DNA of 64,000 bases from Streptomyces antibioticus (GCF_001514065.1 NZ_KQ948424.1:407568-471567), one strand, 5' to 3'. Positions 16,154-26,100 are shown, numbered from the stretch's first letter. The notes: generated by a model not told the origin, from the letters alone. Translations and numbers: made by a program.

Positions 16154-16457
16154 GAAGGTAGTGCTGAGTGTTCTGGAGGTCCTTCCCGCTCCGGCGCAAC
16201 AAACAGCGGTATGTGTTGTGCGGTGCATCGCGGGGACGGCCGTCTTGGGTATGGAATTCGTAACCGTGCTGCCGCAAGAGGGAGAGGACGACAGTTTTTC
16301 ACGTCTGACCTTGGAAAAGATCGAGTGGTACGGAAAAGAAGTGGAGCAGTTGGACACGGTTCATTCCGGCAAGGTCACCCTGAGCGGGGAATCTGTAGAG
16401 AGGATTTCTCCGGGATGCACGCTGACATCCGCGCACGCCCACGGAACGGGTGAGTGA
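16146..16457 (+). CDS. Orphan immunity-like protein of the Rhs remnant
   Basis: A 103-residue acidic protein starting at GTG 16146, which overlaps the last codons of the Rhs tail; GAGGAGG lies 9 nt upstream. Codon use is atypical (AGT, GTA, TTG, GAA, AAA) compared with the GC-rich neighbours, as is usual for toxin-immunity cargo. The position directly after the toxin end is where Rhs immunity genes sit. No family was recognised. It appears intact, so it may still protect against an Rhs toxin made by relatives; that is inference. Confidence 0.68.
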   Translation: MPEKVVLSVLEVLPAPAQQTAVCVVRCIAGTAVLGMEFVTVLPQEGEDDSFSRLTLEKIEWYGKEVEQLDTVHSGKVTLSGESVERISPGCTLTSAHAHGTGE

Positions 16458-16519
16458 GGAGAGCAGGAGCAGCTGTACGACCCCGTACATGGCGGCGGCC
16501 ACCATGAGTACGGTCACGG

Positions 16520-17146
16520 TCAGCCCGTCGAGCGCTGGAAGGAGACCTCCACCCTTCGGTTCTTCTTCCGGCCCGTCTCGGTCGAGTTGTCGGCGATCGG
16601 GTACTGCTCGCCGTAACCGCGTACCTCGTACGTGATGCCCGCGTCGTTCAGTTCATCGTCCAGGACGTCCTGCACCGCATTCGCGCGCTGGCGGGACAGT
16701 ACGTCGCCGTGGGCCGACGAACCCAGGTTGTCCGTGAAGCCGAAGACCCTGATCCGCGTCGCGTTCTGCTTCTTGATCTCGTCGGCGATCCCGGCGATAC
16801 GGGCCTTGGAGTCATCGCTCAGCTTCGCGCTGTCCTTGCTGAACAGCACCTCGGCCTGGAGGGCGAACTTGATGTCGACGTTGGTGTCCTCGCGGCGTTC
16901 CTCGCCGCCCTCGTCCTCCACCACCTGCTTGATGTCGAGGACCTTCGGCTCGGCGAGCGTGGCGCCCTCGGGGAGTTTGAGGTCGGGGTCGTTGGGGTCG
17001 ACCTTGACGGGGGCGGAGGCCGTGGCTTCGGTGCCTGGGGGGACGCTGGGGGTCTCGTCGGCGTGCGCGGTCGTGATGCCGTAGACATTCGTGACGATCA
17101 GGACCGCGGCCGCGGCCCAGGCCACGCGGGGGGTGGGGAGGGTCAT
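16520..17146 (-). CDS. OmpA family protein
   Basis: A 208-residue exported protein. The signal peptide (VAWAAAAVLIVTNVYGITTAHA) is followed by a linker and a C-terminal OmpA domain (about residues 90-205) with VLFSKDSAKLSDDSKARIAGIADEI, RVFGFTDNLGSSAHGDVLSRQRA and GYGEQYPIADNSTETGRKKNRRVEV, the peptidoglycan-binding Asp/Arg pattern. It would anchor to the cell wall. ATG 17146 has GAGGCAGG upstream; GTG 17158, overlapping the previous stop as GTGA, is the alternative. It is the last gene of the pilin-TadG-lipoprotein-OmpA run, suggesting a role in holding the pilus apparatus in the wall. Confidence 0.9.
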   Translation of the reverse strand: MTLPTPRVAWAAAAVLIVTNVYGITTAHADETPSVPPGTEATASAPVKVDPNDPDLKLPEGATLAEPKVLDIKQVVEDEGGEERREDTNVDIKFALQAEVLFSKDSAKLSDDSKARIAGIADEIKKQNATRIRVFGFTDNLGSSAHGDVLSRQRANAVQDVLDDELNDAGITYEVRGYGEQYPIADNSTETGRKKNRRVEVSFQRSTG

Positions 17147-17154
17147 CGCCTGCC

Positions 17155-17739
17155 TCACCCGGAGATCTTGATCGTGGCGCTGGAGAAGGTGGGGAGTTGG
17201 AGGGTGACGTCTGTGGTGGATTCGGGTGGGGAGGGGAATTGCATGAAGACGGGCAGTTCCTCACCCGCCTTGAGGATCGAGAGGCCGGTCGTCGTCAGCG
17301 GGCGGCCCTCGGTGTCACGCAGGACGTAGTAGCGCTTCTTCTCCTTGGAGTCGACGAGGGTGGCTCCGCCGAGGGACCTGTCGTGGGCGATGATCTCGGT
17401 CTCGTCGCCGCGCAAAGCACTCGGCACCGTGACCGCCTTGGCACTGTCGTTCTTGAGCGTGCCGTTCACGGTGACGAATCCACCGGCATCACGTTCGGCG
17501 GACGTGATCTGCAGAAACAGCCCACTCGAACCCTTCAGCTCGGCCTGGACGTCGTCCGACTGGCCTTCCTGGGGGCTCGGGTCGGAACCGTCCTTCTGGG
17601 GAGCAGACGCCGTCGTCTCCGGCTTCTTGTCGTCATCACCGCCTCCACCGCAGCCGGCCACACCCGCGGCCAGTCCGGCCGCGAGCGCCAGCGCGACCAC
17701 CCCTCTGCGGGCCTGCGCAGTGAACCGAATGCTGCTCAT
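17155..17739 (-). CDS. Lipoprotein of the Tad locus
   Basis: A 194-residue lipoprotein with signal ALALAAGLAAGVAGCGGGG (lipobox VAGC), an acidic Ser/Pro/Gln linker, and a beta-rich domain (LFLQITSAERDAGGFVTVNGTLKNDSAKAVTVPS). It resembles small immunoglobulin-like lipoproteins found beside OmpA proteins in actinobacteria. It starts 34 nt after the TadG stop and is coupled to the OmpA gene, so it is likely part of the pilus envelope assembly. Confidence 0.85.
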   Translation of the reverse strand: MSSIRFTAQARRGVVALALAAGLAAGVAGCGGGGDDDKKPETTASAPQKDGSDPSPQEGQSDDVQAELKGSSGLFLQITSAERDAGGFVTVNGTLKNDSAKAVTVPSALRGDETEIIAHDRSLGGATLVDSKEKKRYYVLRDTEGRPLTTTGLSILKAGEELPVFMQFPSPPESTTDVTLQLPTFSSATIKISG

Positions 17740-17773
17740 GCGTCTGCTTCCTTCGTCACTCGTCGTTCGCTTG

Positions 17774-18373
17774 TCAGTCGGCCAGGTGGACGTCGAAGAG
17801 GTCCTCGGGCTTCGGCAGATCGCCCAGATCCTCCGGGTCCAGGTCCCAGTTCTCGCCGTCCTTGCAGGTGAGGCGCGGCAGTAAGTCGTCCCCCGCGTCC
17901 TCCGCCGGAGGTTCGAACGTGCACCGGGACTCGATCTCGGCGGTCGCGGACGCCCTGGACTGCTTGTTCTCCGTGCCCGGGATGACGGACTCCCCCACGG
18001 ACTTGTTGGTCCTCACCTCGACCGTGTAGGCCAACAGCCCCTCCGGGTCGCAGGCCAGCACCACGGCGTCGTTCTGCGCCGCCAGCTGGTCCGCACGCCC
18101 GCACGAGGGGTCGAGCCCGTCCGCGTTGCCGTCGAAGATGTCCTGCCACTTGGTCGGGTCGAGGACGTCCGTCACCCATTGGTCCGCGAGTTGGTCCCGC
18201 CGGTCCTGGGCTGCCGCCAGGGCCGCCGCATCGGCGGCCGTCTGGGCACCGTTCTTGTTCGCCGCGGCCTGGCCGACCGCAAGGTACGCGAACGCGAGAA
18301 AGAGCAGGCCGCCCACCACCGTGATGTAGATGGGGAAAGCCTGCCCCGCGTCTCCGCGTGCGCGCCTGCGCAT
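17774..18373 (-). CDS. TadG-like pseudopilin/pilus assembly protein
   Basis: A 199-residue protein with an N-terminal RGDAGQAFPIYITVVGGLLFLAFAYLAVGQAA membrane helix followed by AQTAADAAALAAAQ, the hallmark of TadG/RcpC-associated 'von Willebrand-like' Flp proteins. The rest is an acidic extracytoplasmic domain with several Cys. ATG 18373 overlaps the pilin TGA by one nucleotide (TGATG), so translation is coupled to the pilin. It probably tethers or initiates the pilus at the membrane. Confidence 0.88.
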   Translation of the reverse strand: MRRRARGDAGQAFPIYITVVGGLLFLAFAYLAVGQAAANKNGAQTAADAAALAAAQDRRDQLADQWVTDVLDPTKWQDIFDGNADGLDPSCGRADQLAAQNDAVVLACDPEGLLAYTVEVRTNKSVGESVIPGTENKQSRASATAEIESRCTFEPPAEDAGDDLLPRLTCKDGENWDLDPEDLGDLPKPEDLFDVHLAD

Positions 18374-18567
18374 CAGCCCGTGATTTCGCCGATCTTGGCG
18401 GTGATCGCATCGGCAATCTGCCCGCCGAAGTCCGTGCCGAGGAGAATCAAGATGATCGCGACGACCACCGCGATGATGCCCAGGTATTCCACGGCCGTCT
18501 GACCCTTGTCGTTCCGCTCGGCGCGGGCCTTGAGGTACGAGACCGTGGTGTTGATCCAGTTGCTCAT
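18373..18567 (-). CDS. flp: Flp family type IVb pilin
   Basis: A 64-residue pilin precursor. KGQTAVEYLGIIAVVVAIILI gives the processing site after Gly with Glu at mature position 5 and Tyr next to it, then the hydrophobic assembly helix, exactly as in Flp/Tad pilins. ATG 18567 follows GGAGGG at optimal spacing, and this strong site fits a highly expressed structural subunit. A tandem GGGCCCAAATC repeat (18637-18659) lies in its leader. No prepilin peptidase gene is in the window, so processing must use one elsewhere. Confidence 0.93.
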   Translation of the reverse strand: MSNWINTTVSYLKARAERNDKGQTAVEYLGIIAVVVAIILILLGTDFGGQIADAITAKIGEITG

Positions 18568-18636
18568 GGCGTTGCCCTCCGTTGTCCGTGGTGCGGGCAA
18601 CGTACGAGATGACGCCCTTCTCTTCAGAGGGTCCCA

Positions 18637-18659
18637 GGGCCCAAATCCGGGCCCAAATC
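18637..18659. repeat. Tandem 11-mer upstream of the pilin gene
   Basis: GGGCCCAAATC occurs at 18637-18647 and again at 18649-18659, one helical turn apart (12-nt period), about 70-90 nt upstream of the pilin start and directly after the response regulator gene. Same-face tandem sites are typical for activators such as LuxR-type response regulators; the link to the adjacent regulator is inference. Confidence 0.55.
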
Positions 18660-18663
18660 GCGC

Positions 18664-19437
18664 TCACCGCAGGTCCCCGTGTGCATCCGGGGCCGTTCCC
18701 AGCCACTTGGCGGCGGCCTCGGCTCGGCTGGTGCTGTGGAGTTTGGCGAAGATGCGGTTGATGTGGTTCTTGACCGTCTTCTCGCTGATGAAGCAAGTGG
18801 CGGCGATCTGCTGGTTGTTCATGCCAGATGCGATGAGCTCCATGATCTCCGCCTCCCTCATGCTGAGTTGATACCGAGACTGTGCCACAGGTGGTTGCAA
18901 TCGCGAAAGGGGTTTGCCGAAAGTCCCTTGTGAGTGGCCATTTGGGATCTCTCCATCGTATGCAGTTGCACTTGCCAGACCCAGGTCCTCCGGCAGGGGT
19001 GCGGGCTTCGAGCTCCGTAGTCCGGCCATTACGGCGTCCGCCGCCGACGCGGTGAAATGGGCGCTGCCTGAGCCGATGTCCCTTACCGCCGCCACCAGTT
19101 GGTCCGCCGTGAACTCGCCGTGCACCAAGTAGCCGCCGGCGCCTCGGCGGAGGGCCTCGTGCACGATCTCCGACTCGCTGCTGTACGTCAGCATCAGCAC
19201 CTGGGCGATCGGTACCAGGTGCGGGAGGGCTGAGATGCCGTCCACCCCAGGCATCCGGACGTCCAGGAGGATCACGTCCGGGCGGTGGCGGCGGGCGGCC
19301 TCGTAGGCCTCGCGGCCGTCCGTCGCCTCCGCCACGACCGTGATGTCCTCGCGGCCGGAGAGGAGGGCGGTGAGGCCCGCGCGAACCACCGGGTTGTCGT
19401 CCGCCACCAGGACCCGTAGGTGCTGGTCGGGTGTCAT
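18664..19437 (-). CDS. LuxR-type response regulator of the Tad locus
   Basis: A 257-residue NarL/LuxR-family regulator. The receiver has LVADDNPVVRAG (acidic pair), VILLDVRMPGVDG (phospho-acceptor Asp, about residue 60) and MLTYSSE (switch Thr). The normally conserved Lys in the G-Y-L-x-K position is His here (GGYLVHGEF). After a 50-residue linker the C-terminal HTH reads LSMREAEIMELIASGMNNQQIAA and FISEKTVKNHINRIFAKL. ATG 19437 overlaps the kinase stop (ATGA). It presumably controls the pilus genes on either side. Confidence 0.92.
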   Translation of the reverse strand: MTPDQHLRVLVADDNPVVRAGLTALLSGREDITVVAEATDGREAYEAARRHRPDVILLDVRMPGVDGISALPHLVPIAQVLMLTYSSESEIVHEALRRGAGGYLVHGEFTADQLVAAVRDIGSGSAHFTASAADAVMAGLRSSKPAPLPEDLGLASATAYDGEIPNGHSQGTFGKPLSRLQPPVAQSRYQLSMREAEIMELIASGMNNQQIAATCFISEKTVKNHINRIFAKLHSTSRAEAAAKWLGTAPDAHGDLR

Positions 19438-20867
19438 GCGGCCTCCTCTCGGATCGTGGCCAGCGGGAGTTCCAGGCGGACCTCCGTGCCCTTGAGGTGG
19501 TCTCCTCGGCCGATGCGGATACGGGCGCCCACGGACGCGGCTCGCTCGACCATGCCGACCAAGCCGAAGTGGCCCGCTCTGCGAAGTTGTTCGAGGGTGG
19601 TGTCCTGAGGGAGGCCGCGGCCGTCGTCGTAGACCGTGATGCGCAGGAGGTCGCCGTGCACTCCTGCGCTCACGTCCACCTGGGTCGGGGACGCGTGGCG
19701 GTGGGCGTTCTCCATGGCCTCCGTGGCGATGGTGAGGAGGTTGCGGGCCACGGTGGGTGGGAGCGGGGGGAGGGTGGCCGACTTGTCGTCGCCGGTGGGG
19801 TGGTAGGTGGCGGGGATGCTTGTGCGGGTGCTGAAGTCTGTTGTCCTGGCCGCCAGTTCGGCCATCACGTCCGTGGCCTGGTCCGCGGTTGCGTTGCGGC
19901 GGAGGTCTGTCAGGAGTTCGCGGGACTCCGCGGCTGCCCTGCGAGCCGAGCGGGCCACCAGGTCGGCCTGGCTTCTCAGGTGGGTCGGGTCCGTGTTCGC
20001 CTCTGCCGCCGAGGCCGCCAGGCTCTCTGCTGCCAGGGCCACGCCGTACAGGGTCTTCGCCACCGAGTCGTGCATCTCGCGGGCCAGGCGGGCCCGTTCC
20101 GAGGCGACCGCCTCCGTCGCTGCCAGGCGGGCCTGGACCGCGGTCAGGGCCTGGGTGGCTGCGCCGAAGCGGAGAAGGAGGTTGCGCAGGGTTACGCCCA
20201 TGGCGCCCGTGACCACGCAGAGGCCGGGGAGGAGCAACGCCTCGGCGACCGTGGGGTGGAGGTCCTTCGAGCCGGCATAGACGGTGACGAGGATCAGGCC
20301 CTGGAGGGAGGCGAAGCAGCCTGCGCCTCGCCAACCGTAGACGAGGCCTGCGAGGAGGGGGGTGCAGACGCTGACGTAGGCGAGGGTGGTGTCGGGGCCG
20401 GCCGAGATGAGGAGCAGCGCGCCGAAGAGGGTGTCCGCGGCCAGGAGGGTGGGGTGGCGGAGGAGCAGGGGGCCGAAGCGTTCCCAGTCTCTGAAGAGGA
20501 CGTATGAGCCCATGAAGGTGACGAGTACGGCTGCGGCGACCAGGCGGGCGCCCAGGCCGGGGGCGGCGTTGAGGAGGGCGGCGGGGGCGGCCAGCGCGAT
20601 CATGGCCAGGCGGAAGCCGAAGACTTGGCGGCACATTGCCTGGAGGGCGTTGGCTTGGAGGGGGATGGTGGGTGCGGGGGCGGGTGCGGGTTCGTGGGTG
20701 GGCATCCGGCCTTCGGCCGGATTTGGGTTCCCAAGCGCACCGCCCGTGCGGGTTTCGATTTCGGGTGCGGGTGGCACCTGTGGGGGCTCAGCGCCGTCGG
20801 CGGCTGAGCCCACAAAGCGGCGGCGCCGCAGGCCGACCCCGTCCGCCCTCGCCCTCGTCATCGCCAT
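19434..20867 (-). CDS. Sensor histidine kinase of the Tad locus
   Basis: A 477-residue NarX-type kinase. After a Pro/Ala-rich cytoplasmic N-terminus come about six membrane segments (FRLAMIALAAPAALL ... LLLPGLCVVTGAMGVT, residues about 100-230) as the sensor, then a HisKA_3 box with phospho-acceptor His in REMHDSVAKTLYGV, N-box EAMENAHRHA, and G boxes DDGRGLP and GLVGMVERA. ATG 20867 has GGGAGG upstream. It lies between the TadC gene and its response regulator, so pilus assembly and its control are encoded in one run. Confidence 0.9.
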   Translation of the reverse strand: MAMTRARADGVGLRRRRFVGSAADGAEPPQVPPAPEIETRTGGALGNPNPAEGRMPTHEPAPAPAPTIPLQANALQAMCRQVFGFRLAMIALAAPAALLNAAPGLGARLVAAAVLVTFMGSYVLFRDWERFGPLLLRHPTLLAADTLFGALLLISAGPDTTLAYVSVCTPLLAGLVYGWRGAGCFASLQGLILVTVYAGSKDLHPTVAEALLLPGLCVVTGAMGVTLRNLLLRFGAATQALTAVQARLAATEAVASERARLAREMHDSVAKTLYGVALAAESLAASAAEANTDPTHLRSQADLVARSARRAAAESRELLTDLRRNATADQATDVMAELAARTTDFSTRTSIPATYHPTGDDKSATLPPLPPTVARNLLTIATEAMENAHRHASPTQVDVSAGVHGDLLRITVYDDGRGLPQDTTLEQLRRAGHFGLVGMVERAASVGARIRIGRGDHLKGTEVRLELPLATIREEAA

Positions 20868-20881
20868 CCCGGCCTCCCGCC

Positions 20882-21775
20882 CTACTTCCCCGTAATCGAG
20901 CCGAAGTCCGTCCCCGAGCCCAGGATCAGGCCGGCCCCCAGGAGCAGCATCGTCGCCGGGACCATGAACGTGGTGATCATCATCGTGGCCTTGGGGACCG
21001 CGCGTGCGGCCTTGCGGCGGGCGTTCTGGGCGTCGGTGCGGCGCATGTCCTTGGCGAGGGCGATGAGGGTGTCGACGATCGGGGCACCCAGCTCCTCGCC
21101 CTGTTGCAGCGCCGTCACGAACATGGCGACCTGTTCGGAGTCGTTGCGGCGACGCAGCTCGGCGAACGCCTGCCTGCGACTCATGCCCAGGTCCATCTGG
21201 CGGAGTGTGATGCGCAGTTCGTCGGCCCACGGGCCCTCGTACTTCGTCGCCACCCGGTCCAGCGCCTGCCGGAAGCCCAGGCCCGCGCTGACCACCACCG
21301 CCAGGACGTCCAGGAAGTCCGGCAGCGTGCGCTCGATGACGTCCTTGCGGACGCGGATCGCCGACCAGATGCCGACCTCCGTCCAGAACGCGCCGAACGC
21401 GAAGAGGAGGACGGCCAGGAGCCAGCTGCCCCGCATCACACACAGCAGCCCTCCGAAAACCCCCAGGAAGCCGTACACAGCCCGCCTCGCCGCGTAGCGG
21501 TCGATCGTCAGGCCGCCCGGGTTGCCCGCCAGGTCGATCTTCCGGCGGTACTTCGCCACCTGCTTCGGGCCCATCAGCCGCAGTACCGCCGGTGCGTACC
21601 GCATCCCCAGCCGGTCGATCACCGAGTCCACCGCGCCCGTGCGCGTGGCGCCGACCTCCAGGGCCAGCATCAGGTCGCTCGGCAGCTTCGCGTCCGCCCG
21701 GTACATGCGGATGCCCGCGAAGATGCCCCAGACGGACAGGCCCATCAGCAGTGCGAGTGCGATTCCGATCGTCAT
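20882..21775 (-). CDS. tadC: TadC-like inner-membrane pilus platform protein
   Basis: A 297-residue type II secretion F-domain protein. The first helix is IGIALALLMGLSVWGIFAG. The F domain contains LPDFLDVLAVVVSAGLGFRQALDRV, QMDLGMSRRQAFAELRRR and FVTALQQGEELGAPIVDTL, and the C-terminal helix is TFMVPATMLLLGAGLIL. With TadB it forms the membrane platform on which the TadA ATPase works. ATG 21775 has a GGGAGGGGA site. Confidence 0.92.
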   Translation of the reverse strand: MTIGIALALLMGLSVWGIFAGIRMYRADAKLPSDLMLALEVGATRTGAVDSVIDRLGMRYAPAVLRLMGPKQVAKYRRKIDLAGNPGGLTIDRYAARRAVYGFLGVFGGLLCVMRGSWLLAVLLFAFGAFWTEVGIWSAIRVRKDVIERTLPDFLDVLAVVVSAGLGFRQALDRVATKYEGPWADELRITLRQMDLGMSRRQAFAELRRRNDSEQVAMFVTALQQGEELGAPIVDTLIALAKDMRRTDAQNARRKAARAVPKATMMITTFMVPATMLLLGAGLILGSGTDFGSITGK

Positions 21776-21793
21776 GGCCTTCGCTCCCCTCCC

Positions 21794-22750
21794 TCACACA
21801 TCGATACGGGACAGACGGCGGATCAGGATGAAGCCCACCGCGTACATCGCGAACGCCACGATCACCACGCCCTGGCCGATCGGGGAGCCGGTCATGCGGT
21901 CCAGGGCGCCGTCCTTCACCCCGTTCATCAGGAACAGGGAGCCGATGCCGAGGACCGGGACGGCGTACGACGTCATGTTGACCTGGGAGAGCTGGGTGCG
22001 GACCTCACGCCGGGTCTCCTTGCGCTCCTCCAGCGTCTCCGTCAAGTTGCGCAGGGCGCCGACCACTTGGCCGCCCGCCCGGTTGGAGAGGACCAGGGTC
22101 GTCACCAGGACCACCAGCTCCCTCGACGGCAACCGCTCCGCCATCTCGCCCAGGGCGTCGTCCAGGGACGCGCCGAGTGCCAGCTGGTTCGCCACCTTGC
22201 CCAGCTCCTCCCCCGCCGGGGCCTCCAGCTCCTCCGCCGCCATGCCGATCGCCGTGCGCAGGGCCAAGCCTGCTTGAGTGGCGTTCGCCAAAATCCTTGA
22301 GAGCTCGGGGAGTTGGTTGATGAACCGCTCGATGCGCTTCTGGCGTTGCCAGTTGAGGAACTGGAGGGCCGCCCAGATGCCCAGGAGGCCGGCGATCGGG
22401 CCGAAGAAGGGGGCCAGGGACGCCTGGCCGATCAGGAACAGGCCGGCCGCGCTCGACATCATGTAGACGAAGAACTCGCCCGGCGTGATGTCCAGGCCGG
22501 TGGCGGCGAGGCGCAGTTCCAGTTTCCTGCCGAACCTCGTGCGGCGCAGCCGCCGGTCCAGTTTCGGGAAGCGGCGCCTGCGGAGGCCCGCCTCCACCTG
22601 GCCGGTCGCGGAGAGGCGGTCGATGAGGGCCTGGCGCTGGGCCTTGCCCATGGCGTACGCGTGCAGTCCGGCGACCGCGAGGCCACAGGTGAGCAGGGTG
22701 AGGCCGGTCGCCAACTGGACCAGGGTGTGCAGTTCCATCAGCCAGTCCAC
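21794..22750 (-). CDS. tadB: TadB-like inner-membrane pilus platform protein
   Basis: A 318-residue type II secretion F-domain protein, partner of TadC. Membrane segments flank the domain (LATGLTLLTCGLAVAGLHAYA, FFVYMMSSAAGLFLIG, VIVAFAMYAVGFILI). The F domain shows QLPELSRILANATQAGLALRTAI, LGASLDDALGEMAERLPSRELVV and NRAGGQVVGAL. It begins at GTG 22750 right after the TadA stop, giving tight coupling. Confidence 0.92.
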   Translation of the reverse strand: MDWLMELHTLVQLATGLTLLTCGLAVAGLHAYAMGKAQRQALIDRLSATGQVEAGLRRRRFPKLDRRLRRTRFGRKLELRLAATGLDITPGEFFVYMMSSAAGLFLIGQASLAPFFGPIAGLLGIWAALQFLNWQRQKRIERFINQLPELSRILANATQAGLALRTAIGMAAEELEAPAGEELGKVANQLALGASLDDALGEMAERLPSRELVVLVTTLVLSNRAGGQVVGALRNLTETLEERKETRREVRTQLSQVNMTSYAVPVLGIGSLFLMNGVKDGALDRMTGSPIGQGVVIVAFAMYAVGFILIRRLSRIDV

Positions 22751-24088
<1,338 letters not shown>

Positions 24089-24101
24089 GGTCGTACCTCG
24101 T

Positions 24102-24467
24102 TCAGTGGTCGAGCGGCATGGTGGCGGTCTTGGTCGCGTTACCGAAGTCCCAGACGAGGAGGGGGATGTCGACGGTGGCGGTGACCGTGACCGTGTCGTC
24201 GCCCTGGGCGGCCGAGCAGGACACGGACAGCCAGTCGCTCACCGCGTTCGCGCAGCCTTCCTGTGCGCTGCGCTCCAGCGAGGCCGCCCGCGCCCCGGCC
24301 CTGGCCGCCGTGCCGGCCTGCTGGGCGGCGTAGGCGATGAGCCCGATCTGGACGCCGGCGAGGGCGACGAGGAGCAGGATCGGGATGAAACCCAGGTACT
24401 CGATGGCCACTTGGCCGCGGTCACGCCGGGCGTGACGACCGTCGAGGACTTTCTTGTCGTACGACAT
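24102..24467 (-). CDS. TadE-like minor pseudopilin (1)
   Basis: A 121-residue protein with RGQVAIEYLGFIPILLLVALAGVQIGLI, a class III prepilin-like signal (Gly then Glu at +5) and membrane helix, followed by AQQAGTAARAGARAAS and a small extracytoplasmic domain with two Cys (EGCANAV, LSVSCSA) that likely form a disulfide. A minor pilin of the Tad system, adjacent to a second TadE-like gene with one base between stop and start. Confidence 0.9.
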   Translation of the reverse strand: MSYDKKVLDGRHARRDRGQVAIEYLGFIPILLLVALAGVQIGLIAYAAQQAGTAARAGARAASLERSAQEGCANAVSDWLSVSCSAAQGDDTVTVTATVDIPLLVWDFGNATKTATMPLDH

Positions 24468-24468
24468 C

Positions 24469-24843
24469 TCAGTCCTTCTCCTCCTGGACGGCCCCCGCGT
24501 GGCCCTCGACGGTGAACGGGAAGCCGATCGCGCCGGGGAAGAGCACGGGCACCTTCAGGGACACGTCGGCCGTGACGTAGTCGCCGTCCGCCGTGCAGGT
24601 CACCTCGGCGTCCCCCTGCCACGCGCCGGGCAGGTCCTTGAGGCCCGCCTCCTGGCAGCCGGCCTGGCCCTCCGATGCCGTCCCCGCCCGTACCGCCTCG
24701 TCGGCGGCGTGCCCGGCCAGCGTGAACGTGTAGCCCACCAGCACGAACTGCCACACCAGCACCAGAGTGGCGATGATCAGCGGCGTCATCCCCAGGAACT
24801 CGATGGTCACCTGGCCGGAGTCCCCGTACCGGCGCCGCCTCAC
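24469..24843 (-). CDS. TadE-like minor pseudopilin (2)
   Basis: A 124-residue paralog of the neighbouring TadE protein. SGQVTIEFLGMTPLIIATLVLVW is the prepilin-like site and helix, then HAADEAVRAGTASEG and a domain with Cys in AGCQEAG and VTCTADG. GTG 24843 overlaps the CpaE stop (GTGA), which decides the start. It is probably incorporated at the pilus base or tip. Confidence 0.9.
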   Translation of the reverse strand: MRRRRYGDSGQVTIEFLGMTPLIIATLVLVWQFVLVGYTFTLAGHAADEAVRAGTASEGQAGCQEAGLKDLPGAWQGDAEVTCTADGDYVTADVSLKVPVLFPGAIGFPFTVEGHAGAVQEEKD

Positions 24844-26093
24844 GGCCCGATCTCCCTGCGCCTGCGGAAGCTCACCGCGCCCCGGTCGCGGCTCTTGTGC
24901 GCACCGGTCCCGGTCCCCTCCCGCGCCTTGACCAGGCCCAGCTCCCCCGCGAGGGCCCACAGCGCCTGCTTCACCGTGCTCTTGTTGTCCAGCTCGTGCA
25001 CGCGGCCCGCGTCCACGACGCCCTGGAGTTCCTTGAAGTGGGCGGGGATCGCGGTCCCGGCGACGGGCGTGCCGGTGATCCTCTGGATCAGGTGGGGCTG
25101 GATCTCCGTACCGCGGGTGTGCCGGTTGACGACGACGGTCGTCTCCTCGGCCTTGCGGATCTGGAGCCGGTCCCACATGCGTACGGCCCGCTTGGCGCCG
25201 CGTACCGCGACCACGTCCGGTGTGGTGACCAGCAGGGCCGCGTCCGCCATCTCCACCGCCGCGGCCCCCGCGCCGCCGAGTTGCGCGCCGCAGTCGACGA
25301 CGACCACCTCGTAGCGCGAGCGCAGGGCGCTGACGATCTGGCGGGCGGCGCGGTCGGTGACCTCCTCGCCGCGTTCGCCCTCGCCGGGGGCGAGGAGCAG
25401 GGCGACGCCCGTGTCGTGGCGGTAGACGGCGTCCGCGAGGACCCTCGGGGAGATGTCCGTGATCGCCGCCAGGTCCACCACCGACCTGCGGAACTGCACG
25501 TCCAGGAAGGAGGCGATGTCGCCGGTCTGGAGGTCCATGTCGACCAGTGCGGTGCTGCGGCCGGACGCCTGGGCGGCCAGGGCGAGTTGGATGGCGGTGA
25601 AGGTCGCGCCCACGCCGCCCTTCGCGCCGCTCACCGTGACCACGGTGCCGCCGACGCCGGTGAACACGTCGGCTCCGGCGCCGAGATGACGTCGTACCCC
25701 CACCGACCAGGCGGCGACGGCCTGGACGCGGCTGGCCAGCTCGTCGTAGTGCAGCGGGAGGGCCACCAGGCCGCGGGCGCCGTAGTCCATGGCCGCCTGG
25801 AACAGGCCGGGGCTCGCGTCGGAGGTGACGAGGATGACGCCCACCGCCGGGAAGCGCAGGGCGACTTCGCGGATGAGCTCCAGCGCGGGGACCGGGCCGA
25901 TGCGTTCGTGGACGACGACGACCTCGGGGAGTTCGTCGACGGACTCGGCGGCCAGGCGGGCCAGGGTGTCGACGAGCTGGGTGGAGTCGACGACCGGGGC
26001 GACCGGTTCGGCGTCCGGGAGCTGGCTGAGGAGGGTGGTGATGGAGCGGACGGCGTCCGCGTCGCCTACGGCCGGCAGGATCCTCGTGGGCAT
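24840..26093 (-). CDS. CpaE-like ATPase
   Basis: A 417-residue protein with a pseudo-receiver N-terminal half (VGVILVTSDASPGLFQAAMDYGARGLVALP) and a MinD/ParA-type ATPase domain. The deviant Walker A is SGAKGGVGATF, with TALVDMDLQTGDIASFLD and VVVDCGAQLG following. CpaE proteins place the pilus machine in the cell or link it to polar factors. It sits between CpaB and TadE in the operon. Confidence 0.92.
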   Translation of the reverse strand: MPTRILPAVGDADAVRSITTLLSQLPDAEPVAPVVDSTQLVDTLARLAAESVDELPEVVVVHERIGPVPALELIREVALRFPAVGVILVTSDASPGLFQAAMDYGARGLVALPLHYDELASRVQAVAAWSVGVRRHLGAGADVFTGVGGTVVTVSGAKGGVGATFTAIQLALAAQASGRSTALVDMDLQTGDIASFLDVQFRRSVVDLAAITDISPRVLADAVYRHDTGVALLLAPGEGERGEEVTDRAARQIVSALRSRYEVVVVDCGAQLGGAGAAAVEMADAALLVTTPDVVAVRGAKRAVRMWDRLQIRKAEETTVVVNRHTRGTEIQPHLIQRITGTPVAGTAIPAHFKELQGVVDAGRVHELDNKSTVKQALWALAGELGLVKAREGTGTGAHKSRDRGAVSFRRRREIGP

Positions 26094-26100
26094 ACGGCTC

